A DNA stretch of 64,000 nt from Thamnidium elegans (Eukaryota; Mucoromycota; Mucoromycetes; Mucorales; Mucoraceae). Both the position numbers and the translations under genes were made by a program. The notes beneath the pieces were generated by a model that was given only the letters and a program-made list of their open reading frames with translations, was not told the DNA's origin and did not search any database. This document shows positions 60,849 through 64,000 of the stretch, in pieces; position 1 is the stretch's first letter, and each line of letters starts with the position of its first letter. The DNA lies in contig JAIXMG010000008.1 of assembly GCA_025201345.1 (NCBI GenBank), forward strand, positions 558,001 to 622,000, given 5' to 3'.

Positions 60849-62557
60849 ATGACATATATTAAACCAGATCCAGAAACACAAGAAGAACAAGAAGATTTAA
60901 TCATGTCTTACTTGAACGCAGATTATTTATCAACAGATTCAACGCCGTTATCACCACCATCTTCTACGTCATCTGCATCAGATACTACGGGATCACCAGA
61001 AAAGCGTAGTGTAGATGATTTTATGTTGGATATAAACACAGCAGACTTTTTAAACAATAACGATCATTGGGCTACGAATACAGATAACTTATTTAACCCC
61101 TGCTTTCCTCAACAAGTGGGTGGAGATTTATTAGGTTTTCCGTTCTTTTTATCACCACCTACTCAATCAACAAATTTTATTCAACCTTTTTTACCAATGA
61201 GTTCAAATTCATCTACTGGTTCAGTATCAGATACAGAACAACCTAAAAAGAAGAGAGGTAGAAAGAAGCGTGAGCCTATTTTACAAACAAACTTACCAGT
61301 TCAGCCATCTTTGTTAGCACCTAAGCCATTGGCTCCTCGACCTAATTCAGAAATAATCAAAATGGAACCAATTGAAGTGGCTGGACCACCCATCATCAAA
61401 GAAACACCTATACCACAAACACAAGAGGCACAAAAAGCTGCGCAAATCCAAAAGAGACAAGAAAGATTAATTAAAAATAGGGCTGCTGCTTTATTATCTC
61501 GTAAAAGAAAAAGAGAACATCTATCTTGTTTAGAAGAAGAAAAACAATTATTGGTTACTGAAAATGAAAATTTACTAAATAAAGTTGCTACTTTGGAGAA
61601 TAAGGTTGCTTGTTTGGAAAAAGAAAATTTAGATTTAAAGCAACATTTACAAATAACTTCTAATCCTACAAGTAATAATAATAATAATCATTCTTCAACT
61701 ATTATTAATATTGGTGCAAATAAAAGACCTTTAGTAAATACTAAATCTTCAAAGGCTACTGGTGTTGTATTTATGGTAAGTCAAAATAAATTTAAGCCAG
61801 TGTACACCCCCCCCCCCTGGCTTTTGCTGTATATAATATAATATAAAAATTAAGTTTTACTCACGTACAAGAATAGATTATGTTATTCTCTTTTGCATTA
61901 TTTACTTTACCTTCCAGAACTGCCGACCGGTTAACTGTTGGTGGTTCCGTCATGGACACAAAAAAACAATTTCCATTAATTGGGTCTAGGTATGATAAAG
62001 TAATTTTAAAAATTGTTATATAATCACTAATTTAAAATTATAGTCATCATGTCGATTATTCCATGGTTAATAATAATCATAGTACAGATCTGGTCCTTAT
62101 TGATGCTGTACGCCCACGTGATCTACAATCGTGGATCAATCATAAAACAGATGAAACAAACGACATTCAAGCCTGGTCAAATGGCCAACAACCAACACAA
62201 CGACATGTTTATTTATACTCAAAAGAATTCTCTCAAATTGCACCAATGCATACTACATCTCAACAATTTACCTCCACTCATGACTTACCTATTTTATCAC
62301 TTATTTCTCCTTATAATACAACAGAAGAGGAAAAAAACTGTGAAAAGAAATATTTACAGATCGATGTTCAAGTGTTACGTTCTACCGTCATAAACTCGCA
62401 ATTGTTACCTATGCAGCAATGTGATGTATCGCTCTTTGATGGACTCAAAAATGATCTGATTATTAACCAAAATTATATTCTTCAGAATAATGTTACGCCC
62501 TCTATTATTGTAAAACGTGAAAAACGCGCAAAAAAATTAGCTAGAGTCATTACTTAA
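60849..62557 (+). CDS. ATF6-like bZIP factor with predicted transmembrane segment
   Basis: Three exons: 60849-61775, 61877-61989 and 62044-62557, giving 517 aa. The N-terminus is acidic and Ser/Pro-rich, with KKKRGRKKREP as a likely nuclear signal. The basic region KRQERLIKNRAAALLSRKRK has N-x7-R and resembles ATF6/CREB3-type proteins; a leucine zipper follows (LEEEKQLLVTENENLLNKVA, then three more heptads). At about 303-321, after splicing, GVVFMIMLFSFALFTLPS forms one hydrophobic span. The last 195 or so residues carry several N-glycosylation sequons (NHST, NTTE, NNVT), fitting a lumenal tail. ATF6 is held in the ER and released by Golgi proteolysis under stress; that mode of control here is inferred from layout only. 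ATG 60849 was preferred to an upstream in-frame ATG inside a T-rich leader. Confidence 0.82.
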
Positions 62558-62785
62558 CAAAAAAAAAAAAAAAATACCCCCCCCCCCTTCTCCCTTTTTT
62601 TTTTTGCATCATTACATTATATATAAACTAATAAAAAAAATAAAACTGATGTTTTTTACATTATATATTTAATAACTTTATTTAAAAAAGAATTTCATGT
62701 ACATAGATTTGTTTTAATAACAAAAAAAAAAAAAGCTGATTTCTAATCATTTTTTTTTTTTTTTTTTAACGGTATAATTTTGAAT

Positions 62786-64000
62786 TTACTCGCTTTCAAA
62801 GACAGCAGCCATACCCATACCAGAACCAATGCACATGGAGGTAACACCAACCTTCTTACCTTGACGTTTTAATTCAGGAAGAAGAGTAGCAATTTGACGA
62901 GCACCAGTACAACCCAAAGGATGACCGAAAGCAATAGCACCACCCTTAGGGTTGACCTTCTCAATAGGAATTTGGAGCTTCTCAACAGAGTAAACAGCTT
63001 GAGAGGCAAAAGCTTCGTTGATTTCATAGATATCAACATCAGAGATCTTTAATCCAGCACGTTCAACAGCAACAGGGATAGCATAAGCAGGTCCAACACC
63101 CATAATCTTGGGAGGGACACCAACAACAGCAGAGGTGATATATTTACCTTGAATAGCAAGACCGTACTTTTCAGCAGTCTTACGCTTCATCAAAAGAACG
63201 GCAGCAGCACCATCAGAGACTTGAGAGGCGTTACCAGCGGTAGTAGTACCGGTCTCGCTGAAGGCAGGACGAATCTTGGCAAGAGTTTCGGGAGTGGTAC
63301 CGGGACGAACACCATCATCACGATCAACAATAATGGTCTTTTCGTTACCTTCCTTATCAATAACTGTACCTTCAAGAGGACAGATTTCTTCGTTGAACCA
63401 ACCGTTCTTTTGAGCGGCAATGGCCTTGGTGTGAGATAAAGCAGCGAAAGCATCTTGCTTGGCACGGCTAACGTTGAATTCGTTGGCAACATTCTCGGAG
63501 GTAAGACTATTTAAAATAATTGTTAATATATATATATATATATTGTGTATGCATGTGTATTTTACCCCATAGGAATGAGACAATCGGCAGCAGCAGGACA
63601 AGCATCAGCAATCTTTTCAGAGGTAGCAGCAAGAGAAGCAGGACCGTAACTCAAGGTCATGGATTCAACACCGGCACCAATACCAACCTCAATTAAACCA
63701 GATTGAATAGCAGTGGCGATTTGAACAACGGCTTGAAGACCTGAAGAACATTGACGGTTACAGGTGTAAACTGAAGAAGATTCAGAGAAACCAGCATAGA
63801 GTGCAGCCATACTAGTTTAAAATATGTTAGTATACATTAATACTTTTAAAGTTGATAGTGTCTTACCGAGCGTTGGTGGCACCACCGGCAGGGGCAAGAA
63901 CGTTACCAACAGCAATATCATCAACAATAGAAGGATCAATCTTGGACTTGGCAATAAGAGCCTTGAAGACACCAGCTAAGATTTCTTCAGGCATGGTGTT
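62786..64000 (-). CDS. POT1: 3-ketoacyl-CoA thiolase (peroxisomal type), N-terminus beyond window
   Basis: Three exons are visible: 64000-63867 (5' end outside the window), 63811-63566 and 63506-62786, together about 366 codons. The enzyme cleaves 3-ketoacyl-CoA with CoA in the last step of beta-oxidation. The acyl-accepting Cys is in NRQCSSGLQAV, the catalytic His in FGHPLGCTGARQ and the second Cys in MCIGSGMGMAAVF. NEAFASQA is also intact. The C-terminus (FESE) has no PTS1 signal, so import would rely on an N-terminal PTS2 outside the window. The closest class is ACAA1/Pot1. Strong codon bias suggests high expression. A run of C and T/A lies in the 228 bp between it and the bZIP gene. Confidence 0.94.

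Overview
The window reads as nuclear DNA of an early-diverging filamentous fungus, most likely Mucoromycota (Mucorales-like). Nearly every gene is eukaryotic and intron-rich, with short GT–AG introns (about 50–130 nt, a few near 200). The DNA is very AT-rich and full of A/T homopolymer runs. The gene set fits a fungus: Prp22, Chl4/CENP-N, Bir1, Hem14, peroxisomal thiolase, a DH-BAR-SH3 Cdc42 exchange factor, a Nab3-like protein. The phylum is inferred from overall style and was not tested by a search. Exon coordinates were worked out by hand from splice sites and reading phase.

Layout. 0–15 kb: start of SOD1, an RRM protein, PRP22, CDC27, the zinc protein CZIB, an unknown 193-aa protein and cystathionine beta-synthase. 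15–22 kb: a polyQ protein, the ribonucleotide reductase large subunit, an unknown 409-aa protein and tRNA-Ser(AGA). A 0.79-kb foldback (MITE-like) element lies about 50 bp downstream of the tRNA. 22.7–24.2 kb: a seven-helix membrane protein. 24.2–28.9 kb: gene-poor AT-rich DNA with a decayed dispersed repeat and a 16-bp minisatellite.

28.9–42.5 kb: a rhodanese, a complete diaphanous-type formin, a Rab5/22-like GTPase, a secreted double-psi-barrel-like protein with an 11-unit Thr/Lys array, a Lys/His-rich single-pass membrane protein and a Tuba-like DH-BAR-SH3 protein. Several of these act in polarised growth in known systems. 43.5–57.9 kb: Bir1/survivin with a degenerate second BIR, URI1/Bud27, an SRF-type MADS factor, HEM14, a 4E-T-like eIF4E-binding protein, the eEF1A methyltransferase Efm4 and CENP-N/Chl4. 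57.9–60.8 kb: a second gene-poor stretch with another copy of the dispersed repeat. 60.8–64 kb: an ATF6-like bZIP protein with a predicted membrane span, then 3-ketoacyl-CoA thiolase running off the right edge.

Genes are mostly independent single-copy housekeeping genes, not operons; several convergent pairs are separated by only about 40 bp. No biosynthetic cluster, virus, intact transposase or CRISPR array was seen. The most interesting items are the membrane-tethered ATF6-like factor, the foldback element beside the tRNA, amplification of the C-terminal URI motif, the degenerate BIR2, and a 5-nt micro-exon in the DH-BAR-SH3 gene.
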